Positions 50,713 through 58,784 of a DNA stretch of 64,000 nucleotides are shown here, one piece after another (position 1 is the stretch's first letter; every line of letters starts with the position of its first letter). Where the stretch lies: the NCBI GenBank assembly GCA_023409535.1, contig JAEYGZ010000036.1, forward strand, positions 320,558-384,557. Direction: 5' to 3'. Below the pieces are notes generated by a model. It was not told the DNA's origin. It did no database searches and was given only the letters and a program-made list of their open reading frames with translations. Both the position numbers and the translations under genes were made by a program. Origin of the DNA: Bacillota bacterium. GTDB lineage: Bacteria; Bacillota; Clostridia; Lachnospirales; Lachnospiraceae.

Positions 50713-51474
50713 ATGGAGGATTTATTACCGGGATTGGTGCAGAAAATGAGAATGTACGTCTGCCTTCCTTATTACAAAAGAGAGAATGAGAAGCGGTATC
50801 TTGATTATAAACTGCATCATGTCGGGTTGACATGGGAGCAGGTTATTACCTTTGTAAATATCGGATTGGATCATCCGTTTTACACCGAAGTATGTCAGAT
50901 CACATCGCCGGAACAATTGACAGTCCTGGTAAATAAATACCGCCAGCTGCCGAGGGAGTTTATTCCCGGTGATCTTGAGCCGATTGCTGCAGAATGCAGC
51001 GCGGGACAGCTGCTTTTACGCCATCAGGCCAGGATTGCTTTTGAAATCATGTGCTGTGCTGCTAAGCGGCAGGGAATTGAGTTGAAGGCAATATCAACCT
51101 TTCGAAGCTTTGTATATCAGCAGCAGGTATATTATAGGAATTGGACGGAAGGTACTGATCTGGAGCAGTACCGGAGGGAACGGGACAGAGTCTCCGCAAG
51201 ACCCGGACATAGTGAGCATCAGACAGGATTAGCGGTTGACATAAATGACTTGGAGCAAACCTTTGAAGCAACTGCGGAAGGCAGGTGGCTGGCTGCAAAT
51301 TCCTATTGCTACGGATTTATCCTCAGGTATCCAAAGGGTAAGGAAGCGATCACCGGCTATGATTATGAACCCTGGCATTTTCGGTATTTGGGAAAACGGT
51401 TATCTGAGGAAGTGCATCGAAGTGATTTGACCTATGATGAATTTTATACACGATATTTAGAACCGTTTTTTTAA
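50713..51474 (+). CDS. VanY-type D-alanyl-D-alanine carboxypeptidase domain protein, no signal peptide
   Basis: 253 residues from the ATG (a TTG 8 codons earlier lacks a ribosome site). The M15B zinc site is SARPGHSEHQTGLAVDIN (SxHxxGxAxD) and EPWHFRY, with catalytic Glu/His; STFRSFVYQQQVY is also conserved. Unlike most VanY proteins it has an unusual 100-residue N-terminal region (YLDYKLHHVGLTWEQVITFVNIGLDHPFY) and no hydrophobic export signal. It either acts in the cytosol or is exported another way. Confidence 0.85.
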   Translation: MEDLLPGLVQKMRMYVCLPYYKRENEKRYLDYKLHHVGLTWEQVITFVNIGLDHPFYTEVCQITSPEQLTVLVNKYRQLPREFIPGDLEPIAAECSAGQLLLRHQARIAFEIMCCAAKRQGIELKAISTFRSFVYQQQVYYRNWTEGTDLEQYRRERDRVSARPGHSEHQTGLAVDINDLEQTFEATAEGRWLAANSYCYGFILRYPKGKEAITGYDYEPWHFRYLGKRLSEEVHRSDLTYDEFYTRYLEPFF

Positions 51475-51494
51475 GAAACATCTAATTATATGGC

Positions 51495-51557
51495 AGGAGC
51501 CCTGGGTTTCCCTTCACGCATATGCGAAATACGAGTGACCAGGAAGCTTGGGGCTCT
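51495..51557. repeat. Long imperfect inverted repeat between convergent genes
   Basis: Arms AGGAGCCCTGGGTTTCC.. and AGAGCCCCAAGCTTCC.. (opposite strand) pair over about 28 bases with several mismatches, around CATATGCGAAATACG. It probably serves as a terminator for the VanY-like gene and for the DUF2935 gene. Confidence 0.65.
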
Positions 51558-51575
51558 ATCTGGACAGATATCGGA

Positions 51576-52388
51576 TTATATTCCGGGCCGGGGTCTTGTG
51601 GGATCACAATCAGGGTGCCGTATTATATCGGTAATTTGTGAAAGCTTTTTCAGATAATAACAGGACTCCCTTAACATGTGATCAGCTTCCAGTGCGGTTA
51701 AAGTACCCAGTATCTTGTTATCAGTTCTTTGGATGCTTAGCTTATCCAGATATTCAATGTAATCCATTACGGTATTAGCAGTCTGTTCATGAAATACGGT
51801 CAGAGAAGGGAATGCAGCGAGATTCGTCCGCAGATAACCGTTTATGGTAAGTGACTTCAAGTAAAGCTGTTGAAATTCATTTCTGTACCGGAGGGCATGA
51901 TCTTGTCCGGCCAGGTCGCTGGCATCAAGCCCGGCAATAATGGACGAGGCATGCAAAACGGCATCGGACAGCCAAAGCATATGATAGTGCATGGGTTGAA
52001 GAAGTATCGGCTGATTTGCCTGCAAGGCTTTTAGAATCTGCAGATATTCGTCTAATTCGTTCACCATACCGTTATAAACCGATGGAGACAGATGAGACTG
52101 TAAGTCAGAATTCAGGGACATGCCCAGTAACTCCAGCTTAAGCTCTCTAAATCGCAGGGCAGCCTGATATGCTTCCTGTATCAATATATCAAGTTCCTTA
52201 TTCGTGGGTGATTGATGCGACCTTTTCAGAAGTTCGTCAAATTGGATGATGAATTGCTGTGCTGTCAATATGTATTCAGATTCGGTGGGAGCCAGGGCGT
52301 AAAAAATGAATCTTGCGTGGTCTCCCATAATCTGCAGCCAAAAGCGGTTTTCAAACAGGGCAGCGTCATAATACGGTTCTATATTCAC
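51576..52388 (-). CDS. DUF2935 family protein
   Basis: 270 residues in two similar helical halves: ENRFWLQIMGDHARFIFYAL and MHYHMLWLSDAVLHASSI, then FHEQTANTVMDYIEYLD and ALEADHMLRESCYYLKKL, each contributing His/Glu residues of a ferritin-like metal site. Function unknown; clostridial members are often called metal-binding. A GTG start at 52388 with GGAGG 7 bases upstream is chosen; the frame stays open to 52832, but that would cross the promoter and start of the divergent TauE gene and has no family match. Confidence 0.82.
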   Translation of the reverse strand: MNIEPYYDAALFENRFWLQIMGDHARFIFYALAPTESEYILTAQQFIIQFDELLKRSHQSPTNKELDILIQEAYQAALRFRELKLELLGMSLNSDLQSHLSPSVYNGMVNELDEYLQILKALQANQPILLQPMHYHMLWLSDAVLHASSIIAGLDASDLAGQDHALRYRNEFQQLYLKSLTINGYLRTNLAAFPSLTVFHEQTANTVMDYIEYLDKLSIQRTDNKILGTLTALEADHMLRESCYYLKKLSQITDIIRHPDCDPTRPRPGI

Positions 52389-52558
52389 TTTGATACCTCC
52401 AATCAATGGTTCTAATGAAGTATATGCATTTGCCTGAGAAATTAGTTGGAAAATGGTGCGGCGGAAAGGGATATTATTGACTTTATAAATGATAGCTACT
52501 ATACTTGCAGATAGATTTTTATGATAGACAGATACATACATAGGAAAGGGCATAAAAA

Positions 52559-53323
52559 ATGGAACTAACATGGGAGATGTTTTTGATTGTCTGTCCGCTG
52601 GTATTCTTAGCCGGACTTGTGGATGCAATTGCCGGAGGCGGCGGGTTAATATCCCTGCCGGCATATCTGATAGCCGGATTGCCGACTCATTTTGCAATAG
52701 GAACAAATAAGCTGTCATCCGCAGCAGGGACAACGGTATCCACAGTCCGCTATTGCAAAAATAAATTCGTTGATGTGGGAATTGCGCTTCCTTCGATTGT
52801 ACTTGCATTGATCGGTTCCACCATTGGGGCAAATATTGCGCTGTTGGTAGAGGAAAGGATCATGAAATATATTCTGATCGCCATTCTGCCCCTCGTGGCA
52901 ATCTATGTCCTTCGCAGCAAATCGGTCAGGAAGGATACCTCGGATAAGATAATCGGCAGAAAGCAGGCTTACATCATCGCCTGTCTGGCCTCCTTCGTGC
53001 TTGGTGCCTATGACGGTTTTTATGGGCCGGGAACCGGATCCTTTTTAATTCTTATCTATACCAGTCTTGCAGGCATGGATTTAAAAAAAGCCGCCGGAAA
53101 TACCAAGCTGGTTAACCTGGCATCCAATATAGCGGCTTTGGTTACGTTTTTCATCAACGGCAAGATATATTTACTGCTTGGGCTTACGGCAGCTGTCTTC
53201 AGTATCGCCGGTCATTACATAGGTGCCGGGCTTGTGATTAAAAGCGGCCACAAGGTAATCCGTCCGATCATCCTGATTGTTCTGGTACTGTTATTTGTCA
53301 AGGTGATTACCGGAGAGGGCTAA
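52559..53323 (+). CDS. TauE/SafE-type membrane transporter
   Basis: 254 residues, eight hydrophobic helices. The start AGLVDAIAGGGGLISLPAYL and GTNKLSSAAGTTVST are the two halves of the family repeat, mirrored later by GAYDGFYGPGTGSFLILIY and GNTKLVNLASN. It exports or imports sulfite, sulfoacetate or related organic anions in other bacteria; the substrate here is unknown. It overlaps the end of the convergent YitT gene by 4 bases. Confidence 0.92.
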   Translation: MELTWEMFLIVCPLVFLAGLVDAIAGGGGLISLPAYLIAGLPTHFAIGTNKLSSAAGTTVSTVRYCKNKFVDVGIALPSIVLALIGSTIGANIALLVEERIMKYILIAILPLVAIYVLRSKSVRKDTSDKIIGRKQAYIIACLASFVLGAYDGFYGPGTGSFLILIYTSLAGMDLKKAAGNTKLVNLASNIAALVTFFINGKIYLLLGLTAAVFSIAGHYIGAGLVIKSGHKVIRPIILIVLVLLFVKVITGEG

Positions 53324-54183
53324 GCTCGAAAGCCTCTTCCGATGATCTCGCTGGTATTGGTGATCAGCAGGAAGGCAGCAGGATCTACCTGCTTGATGTG
53401 CTTGCGCAGAAGTACGGCCTGGGATCGGTTCATAACGGTCAGAATAATTTTCTTATCCTTTTCTGTAAAAGCACCCTTCGCGTCATACACTGTTGCACTG
53501 CGGTTCAGTTGATTTATGATAAAATCGCAGATGGGCTTGGGATCGGTGCATATAATTGTAAAATATTTATTCAGGTTTAAATTCTCTATGACACTGTCAA
53601 CCATGGTAGATCTGATGAGAAGTCCCAGCAGGGAGAGCAGTCCTGTGGTCATCCCAAATACGGGAAACACCAATAAGGTAAGTAAAAAATCCGTGATTAG
53701 CAGAGATCTGCCAATGTCAAGACTGGTATATTTTTTTAAGAGCATTGCAATTACATCCGTTCCGCCGGTGGATGCACCGATATTAAAGAGCAGCGCAGCG
53801 CCTACCGCAGGAAGAATAACGGCAAAGGCAAGATCCAGTACAGGCTGATTGGTTAAGGGACCCTTTAGAGGCGCGACGATCTCGAGAATTTGCAGGGCAA
53901 AGGATAATAATAGGCTGCCGTATACGGTTCGATTACCGAAGCTCTTTCCAAGGGTGGCGTAGCCTACGATCAGAAGGATGGAATTGATGACAAGCACAAT
54001 TGTTCCGGATCCGATGGTTCCGGGAAACACTCTGCTGAGAATAATAGCTAAACCGGTTACACCTCCGGTTGAGAAGTTATTAGGGAATTTGAAAAAGTAT
54101 ACGCCGATGACTGTGAGCATAACACCGGCGGTTATCAGGGTATAATCCTTGATTTGATGTATAAGCGGTTTTTTTTGGTCCAC
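53320..54183 (-). CDS. YitT family membrane protein (DUF161 + DUF2179)
   Basis: 287 residues. Five or six membrane helices contain the repeat landmarks NNFSTGGVTGLAIIL and NIGASTGGTDVIAMLL, followed by a C-terminal DUF2179 domain (KYFTIICTDPKPICDFIINQLNRSATVYDAKGAF) of ferredoxin-like fold. Function of the family is unknown. Stop codons of this gene and TauE interlock. GGAGG lies before the ATG. Confidence 0.92.
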   Translation of the reverse strand: MDQKKPLIHQIKDYTLITAGVMLTVIGVYFFKFPNNFSTGGVTGLAIILSRVFPGTIGSGTIVLVINSILLIVGYATLGKSFGNRTVYGSLLLSFALQILEIVAPLKGPLTNQPVLDLAFAVILPAVGAALLFNIGASTGGTDVIAMLLKKYTSLDIGRSLLITDFLLTLLVFPVFGMTTGLLSLLGLLIRSTMVDSVIENLNLNKYFTIICTDPKPICDFIINQLNRSATVYDAKGAFTEKDKKIILTVMNRSQAVLLRKHIKQVDPAAFLLITNTSEIIGRGFRA

Positions 54184-54290
54184 CTTGTGGTCCTCCTTGG
54201 AAAAATATCATTAAATTACAAAGAAAGTATGGTATAACTGTTTTCAAAAGTCAATAATAATTTATGGGCAAGTCAAATTAGAAATTTCTG

Positions 54291-54319
54291 TTGCAATTAG
54301 AAATAATATACTTTATAAT
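54291..54319 (+). promoter_or_regulatory. Promoter of the rsgA leader
   Basis: TTGCAA, 17-base spacer, TATAAT. Predicted transcription start is near 54326, leaving a leader of about 455 bases before rsgA. Confidence 0.75.
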
Positions 54320-54393
54320 TCTTAGTGTAACGATAGATACCGGAACATCAATAAGGTCCGGTTAAAGTTTGTTTTTCGAAAGGGGTTGTTTTA

Positions 54394-54426
54394 ATGATGG
54401 CATTGAATGTGGTGATTTCTGACTAA
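54394..54426 (+). CDS. Candidate 10-residue leader peptide
   Basis: Reads MMALNVVISD. GAAAGGGG lies about 9 bases before the first ATG, and it is the first start codon in the predicted transcript. A leader peptide whose translation sets the fold of the RNA behind it is the simplest reading. Confidence 0.45.
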   Translation: MMALNVVISD

Positions 54427-54514
54427 CTTCATAAGGGGCAGGACAAGGCTGGTGTATTGTTGGCTTTGTATGCCGTATGGGTAACCTTTCGTGAAAACTA
54501 TCGCTTTGTAGTCG

Positions 54515-54537
54515 CACACTTTAGGGTGTGTTTTTTT
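54515..54537 (+). terminator. Terminator-like hairpin 1 in the rsgA leader
   Basis: CACAC, loop TTTAGG, GTGTG, then TTTTTTT. The stem is short but the T tract is strong. Confidence 0.5.
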
Positions 54538-54578
54538 ATTGCAAATATAATATCCTTGCAATAAATTGAATGATTATG

Positions 54579-54625
54579 ACCGCAGGAGGCAAATTTTTTT
54601 GACAGGCTGCTTTCTGCGGTATTTT
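54579..54625 (+). terminator. Terminator-like hairpin 2 in the rsgA leader
   Basis: ACCGCAG pairs with CTGCGGT, followed by ATTTTTA. The loop contains AGGAGG and a TTG codon, so a ribosome starting there would melt the right arm. Confidence 0.5.
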
Positions 54626-54700
54626 TATGCCCTTTCAAAGGTAAGTCGGATGCGGTGCTGTTTACTATGCAATTAGTAAAATTGAAAAGGAGAGATGAAT

Positions 54701-54817
54701 ATGAGCTTATACAATAGGAACGGTTTTAGGAACAAGGTCGGAATAAACAATATAAAATTAAAATTTTTGGAGGATCGGGATGATCGATTTAAGGAATTAT
54801 GGCTATACAACAAATGA
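54701..54817 (+). CDS. 38-residue upstream ORF overlapping rsgA
   Basis: AAAGGAG lies 8 bases before the ATG. The product is basic and aromatic (starts MSLYNRNGFRNKV, ends ELWLYNK). It covers the rsgA ribosome site (TTGGAGG) and start codon in another frame and stops 38 bases into rsgA. Translation of it should affect rsgA initiation by coupling or occlusion. Confidence 0.6.
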   Translation: MSLYNRNGFRNKVGINNIKLKFLEDRDDRFKELWLYNK

Positions 54818-55859
54818 TATATCGTTTGAATATGTTGAGGATTGCATCCCTGCCAGAGTAACCGAGGTTCACAGGGAACTGTATAAGGTGGTGTGTGAAA
54901 AGGGTGAATGCAGTGCGAGAATAAAAGGAACTTTTTATAATGGCACCATTACTGCTGAGGATTTTCCGGCAGTGGGAGATTTCGTTCTGCTAAGGTATAA
55001 TCACCAGGGCGATTCACAGATTGTAAAGGTATGCCCCAGAAAATCTAAATTCTCAAGACCGGATTACAGCGGGCATGCGGCCGGTTATGTGAAGACAATT
55101 CGGGAACAGGTAGTGGCAGCAAATTTTGATTATGTATTTATATTATCCTCTCTTAATTATGATTTTAATGTAAACAGAATCATGCGCTATGTCACGGTTG
55201 CCTGGGAAAGCGGGGGTATTCCGGTGGTTTTGCTGACGAAGCGGGATTTATCGGAGATTTACGAGGAGCAGTGGAAGCAGGTGCAGGCGCAGGCACTGGG
55301 AGTGGATGTATTTGCAGTCAGTGCAGTAACGGGTGAAGGCTTGGAAGGGCTGGCATCCTTTTTGATTCCCGGTAAGACAATCGTATTCCTGGGCTCTTCC
55401 GGTGTCGGTAAATCCACCTTGGTCAATGCATTGGCAGGAGAAGAAATCATGAATGTCAATAACATCCGGGAGGATGACAGCAAGGGCAGGCATACGACAA
55501 CCCATCGCCAGCTCACTTTATTGGAATCCGGTGTTATGATAATTGATACGCCCGGCATGAGGGAACTGGGCATGTGGGATATCGAGGAAGGATTAGGGGA
55601 GGCGTTTTCTGATATCGAGGAGTTTATTTTGAAGTGCCGCTTCTCTGACTGTACCCATCGGAATGAACCGGGCTGTGCCGTCCGGGAAGCACTTCACAAT
55701 CAGACACTGGATTTAAGCAGATGGAGGAATTATCAGCAGCTGAGGGGAGAGGCAAAGTATACGGAAGATAAATCAGCCTATCTGCGGGAAAGAAAGGCCT
55801 TCGCCAAAAGGCTGGAACGGGAATCCAGAAACAAGGCAAAGAAGAAGCCATCAAAATAA
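54780..55859 (+). CDS. rsgA: Ribosome small-subunit-dependent GTPase A
   Basis: 359 residues. An N-terminal OB-fold (about 20-100) is followed by a circularly permuted GTPase with G4 LLTKRDL first, then G1 GSSGVGKSTLVNAL, switch GRHTTTHRQ and G3 DTPGMRELG. The C-terminal zinc finger CRFSDCTHRNEPGC has its Cys and His ligands. RsgA acts in late 30S ribosome maturation. At about 360 residues, with a basic tail, it resembles the longer second copy often found in clostridia rather than the 290-residue housekeeping one. Preceded by the attenuator-like leader. Confidence 0.93.
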   Translation: MIDLRNYGYTTNDISFEYVEDCIPARVTEVHRELYKVVCEKGECSARIKGTFYNGTITAEDFPAVGDFVLLRYNHQGDSQIVKVCPRKSKFSRPDYSGHAAGYVKTIREQVVAANFDYVFILSSLNYDFNVNRIMRYVTVAWESGGIPVVLLTKRDLSEIYEEQWKQVQAQALGVDVFAVSAVTGEGLEGLASFLIPGKTIVFLGSSGVGKSTLVNALAGEEIMNVNNIREDDSKGRHTTTHRQLTLLESGVMIIDTPGMRELGMWDIEEGLGEAFSDIEEFILKCRFSDCTHRNEPGCAVREALHNQTLDLSRWRNYQQLRGEAKYTEDKSAYLRERKAFAKRLERESRNKAKKKPSK

Positions 55860-55899
55860 AAATAAATGCGCAAAAAGCAGCGCAGAAATGAGGTAAACA

Positions 55900-56907
55900 A
55901 TGAATATAGTAGATTTTGGCAAAGAGCATATTGAGCAAGCAATACAGATTGCCATTGATAATTATCATTTGGAGCGGCGGCAGATTACGGCTCTTCCGGA
56001 GTTTACAAAGCTTCCGGAAAAATTGGTGCCGGTATTTGAACATTATGCGGTAAACGGTTTATGCGTGGCAGCGGTGGATGATACAAAGCTGACCGGATTC
56101 TTATGTACCTACCTGCCCAGGGAGGATGCCTTTGGAACAACTCTTGTCAGAGGGACCTTTGCAGCGGTCCATGCCCATGGAGTAGCTGTAACTGTTACCG
56201 GAAAGGAAAGAGACAGGATATATTCAAAGCTCTATCAGGCCGCAGCGGCAAAATGGGTGAATGCCGGGATCAGAAGTCACGCCATAGCAATTTATGCACA
56301 TGACAGAACAGCAATCAACAGCTTCTTTTATAACGGCTTTGGCCTTCGTTGTCTGGATCTGATACGGTCACTGGAGCAGCCCCTTCTGCCGAATACCACC
56401 GGACTTGACAGGTATCATCTGAAGTATGTTGAGGTGCCGAGAGCGGAATGGAACCAATTGCTGCAGCTGCATAATGCACTGATTAAGCATTTGGGAGAAA
56501 GCCCAACCTTTATGTGCTTTCCTCCCATGGATGAAGCGGCACTTTATGCGCAAGCCCCGAAGGACGTCAGATATTTTGCTGCCATAGCCGGTGAAGAGTA
56601 TGCTGCGTATATTAAAATATCTGATACTGCAGAGAACTTTATAACAGAGCATCCGGCGATGCTGAATATATGCGGGGCTTATTGCAGTCCGGAGTTTCGA
56701 GGCTTGGGAATCTATCATAACCTTTTGAGCTTCCTTACGGATATTTTAAGACAGGAAGGGTATCAGCTGCTCGGTGTGGATTGCGAAAGCTTTAATCCGA
56801 ATGCCCGTGGATTTTGGTCTAAATATTTTACGGAATACACCAACAGTGTCGTACGCAGGATTGATGAAAAGGCGGTGGATGCGGCAATTAGTGAAACTGG
56901 AAAATAA
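55900..56907 (+). CDS. Tandem-GNAT acetyltransferase-like protein
   Basis: 335 residues. The N-terminal half (about 1-160) has a degenerate GNAT shape ending with YAHDRTAINSFFYNGFGLRC. The C-terminal half (about 180-330) has the clear acetyl-CoA loop SPEFRGLGIYHNLLSFL and DCESFNPNARGFWSKYF. It probably acetylates a small molecule; substrate unknown. GAGG precedes the ATG, 40 bases after rsgA, so co-transcription with rsgA is likely. Confidence 0.82.
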   Translation: MNIVDFGKEHIEQAIQIAIDNYHLERRQITALPEFTKLPEKLVPVFEHYAVNGLCVAAVDDTKLTGFLCTYLPREDAFGTTLVRGTFAAVHAHGVAVTVTGKERDRIYSKLYQAAAAKWVNAGIRSHAIAIYAHDRTAINSFFYNGFGLRCLDLIRSLEQPLLPNTTGLDRYHLKYVEVPRAEWNQLLQLHNALIKHLGESPTFMCFPPMDEAALYAQAPKDVRYFAAIAGEEYAAYIKISDTAENFITEHPAMLNICGAYCSPEFRGLGIYHNLLSFLTDILRQEGYQLLGVDCESFNPNARGFWSKYFTEYTNSVVRRIDEKAVDAAISETGK

Positions 56908-56993
56908 TTCAAAAAAGAAAATGGAACGGATCATATCAGCCTGCCGTCTAATGAATGTAAACGATAAAACAAACAATTATTGGAGGAATGGCT

Positions 56994-57674
56994 ATGATAA
57001 AAAGAAATTTATTTAAAGCAGTTATGTTGGGATTATGTATGGCAGCCCTCTCATCTTCGGGCACGGCATTTGCTATGGCAGGAGCCGGTACCACCGGTTC
57101 GGTCGGAGCGGAAGTGATAACACCGGAGCTGGAAGCACTTTATGCAAAACAATCGGATATCGATAAACTTCTTTTTGAAGACCATGCAAAGGATATTGAG
57201 AAGAAGGGCTTTATGGTCAATACCACAGGTGTGATAAATGATGTGATTGAGATTGGTATCTCTCCCTTCAATGAGGAAAATGCTGATTACATCTATGAAC
57301 TGGTTGGTAAGGACGAGGTTAAGGTGGTTGAATTTGATCAAAGCATAATCTATGCAAACTCAGCACCGCTTGTTGCCCCTGACGAGAACACTGCAAGTGA
57401 TCCTGATGCGGCAGTAACTTCAACCGATGCAGAGGCTGAGGATGGAAAGATGGAGATTCAGATCGAAAGCGTTGCCGGCGGTACAGCAGGCGACAAGGTT
57501 GAGACAGTTTCCGCACCTGTGGATGATGTTCGGACATTAGCCTCCGCAAATGGGGAAAGTGCAGAGGAGAAGGATAATGCATCCGCTCCTGTTATGGTAT
57601 TAGCAATTGCAGGCGGGGCAGTGTTGGTTGGAGGCGCTGTATTATATTCCGGCAGAAGGAAAGCAAATAAGTAA
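56994..57674 (+). CDS. Exported protein with C-terminal membrane anchor, unknown function
   Basis: 226 residues. A signal peptide (MIKRNLFKAVMLGLCMAALS, cleavage near AFAMA) is followed by a soluble region that is strongly acidic at 120-190 (DENTASDPDAAVTSTDAEAED), and a C-terminal helix VMVLAIAGGAVLVGGAVLYSG with a RRKANK tail. The tail resembles a sortase anchor but no LPXTG-like motif precedes it, so it is probably held by the helix itself. ATG 56994 has GGAGG 7 bases away; ATG 56988 is too close. Confidence 0.8.
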   Translation: MIKRNLFKAVMLGLCMAALSSSGTAFAMAGAGTTGSVGAEVITPELEALYAKQSDIDKLLFEDHAKDIEKKGFMVNTTGVINDVIEIGISPFNEENADYIYELVGKDEVKVVEFDQSIIYANSAPLVAPDENTASDPDAAVTSTDAEAEDGKMEIQIESVAGGTAGDKVETVSAPVDDVRTLASANGESAEEKDNASAPVMVLAIAGGAVLVGGAVLYSGRRKANK

Positions 57675-57718
57675 TTTAATAAAAACGGAATAGTTGACAG
57701 AGATACAACCTTGAAGGA

Positions 57719-57765
57719 AAGGGTGCTGTAAATGTGATAAATATTTACAGCATCCTTTTTCGTTT
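57719..57765 (+). terminator. Intrinsic terminator
   Basis: GGGTGCTGTAAAT pairs with ATTTACAGCATCC, followed by TTTTTCG. Confidence 0.9.
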
Positions 57766-57831
57766 AAAATGGTGTAAAGTGGGAAAAGTATAGGTAATTG
57801 AGGTCTGGGACAGACAAAGGAAGGGTATGCG

Positions 57832-58704
57832 ATGATAGTTAAGGAATATGAATCAGCCAGAACATTTCTGGAGGAATATGAGAACAAAATGCAGGAAAGA
57901 GAAGCGGTAAGCCAGGTGCTGCTTTCTTTTGCGTATCAGAACCTGTCCAGTCCCGAGACAGAGAAGGGAAGGTATGGTGCTGTGGCAGCGGATAATGAGG
58001 TGCAGCTTCTGTATTGCAATAATCCCGAAGATATTCTTATTCTTTACCCTGTGCGGCATGATAAAGCCGCTGAGGCAGCAGCAGCCCTGGCGGATGATCT
58101 TGGCAGCAGCCTGATCACCATTTCAGGAATCAGTGCCAGGCTTGAACTGTGCCAAAGCTTCATAGAGCAGTACAAGAGGTATATTAACTGTACCTTTGTT
58201 CAGCAGCTGGCAGTGGATATCATGGAGATTCGCAAAGTGAATGACATCAAACCGGCGGAAGGCTCACAGCGTCAGGCACATCCGGAGGAGGCTATGCTGG
58301 TGACTGACTGGATGCTGCAATTTCAGATCGAGGCCGAAATTCATGAATTGGATTATGAAGCGGCTTTACAGAGAGCAAAGAGATTGATTAGTGAGGGAAA
58401 AGTCTACCTCTTTGAGGATGAAGAGCATAATGCCGTATCCATGGCTGTCGCCGGCGGCCGATTAACCCATGGCATGGCCATAACCTATGTGTTCACACCG
58501 GAGGGATACAGAGGAAGGGGCTATGCGGCAGCAAATATGTATTATCTCAGTAAGGCATTGTTAGAGGAGGGATATGAGTATTGCACCCTGTCGGTTGATA
58601 AGAGGAATCCTCTTTCTAACCGTGCTTATGAAAAAGTCGGATATCAGGTGGTGGAGGAGAACTATGAGTATAGGGTACTGCCGGCAGAGCTGAATATCCT
58701 GTAA
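57832..58704 (+). CDS. GNAT acetyltransferase with N-terminal extra domain
   Basis: 290 residues. The first 150 residues form a mixed alpha/beta domain without clear motifs (DNEVQLLYCNNPEDILILYPV). The C-terminal GNAT domain has ITYVFTPEGYRGRGYAAANMYYLS (acetyl-CoA loop RGRGYA) and LSVDKRNPLSNRAYEKVGYQ. Such two-part GNATs are common in clostridia and uncharacterised. AAGGAAGGG lies before the ATG. Confidence 0.85.
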   Translation: MIVKEYESARTFLEEYENKMQEREAVSQVLLSFAYQNLSSPETEKGRYGAVAADNEVQLLYCNNPEDILILYPVRHDKAAEAAAALADDLGSSLITISGISARLELCQSFIEQYKRYINCTFVQQLAVDIMEIRKVNDIKPAEGSQRQAHPEEAMLVTDWMLQFQIEAEIHELDYEAALQRAKRLISEGKVYLFEDEEHNAVSMAVAGGRLTHGMAITYVFTPEGYRGRGYAAANMYYLSKALLEEGYEYCTLSVDKRNPLSNRAYEKVGYQVVEENYEYRVLPAELNIL

Positions 58705-58784
58705 CAGGCTGCCCTATCTTGCAATTGCGCTGTTGGAAGGTTAAAATATGTTATATGTTACTGCAATTAGAAGGGAGAATAAAA

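Larger units (their letters stand above)
54326..54779 (+). promoter_or_regulatory. Long structured leader upstream of rsgA
   Basis: In order: hairpin ACCGGA/TCCGGT (54339-54362); a 10-codon ORF with GAAAGGGG ribosome site (54394-54426); a region around 54470-54490 (ATGCC, AACC) able to pair back with the ORF region (GGTT, GGCAT); a terminator-like CACAC/GTGTG stem with seven T (54515-54537); AGGAGG with a TTG-initiated ORF (54599-54676) across a second terminator-like stem ACCGCAG/CTGCGGT plus ATTTTT (54579-54625); and a third ORF overlapping rsgA. The layout fits ribosome-mediated attenuation. Confidence 0.6.

Noticed and set aside
52389..52832. Upstream extension of the DUF2935 frame by 148 codons
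   Set aside because: It would overlap the start and promoter of the divergent TauE gene; the GTG at 52388 has GGAGG at ideal spacing and family homology starts there.
57603..57674. Sortase (LPXTG) anchor at the end of the 56994 protein
   Set aside because: A helix and basic tail are present but no LPXTG-like pentapeptide precedes them.
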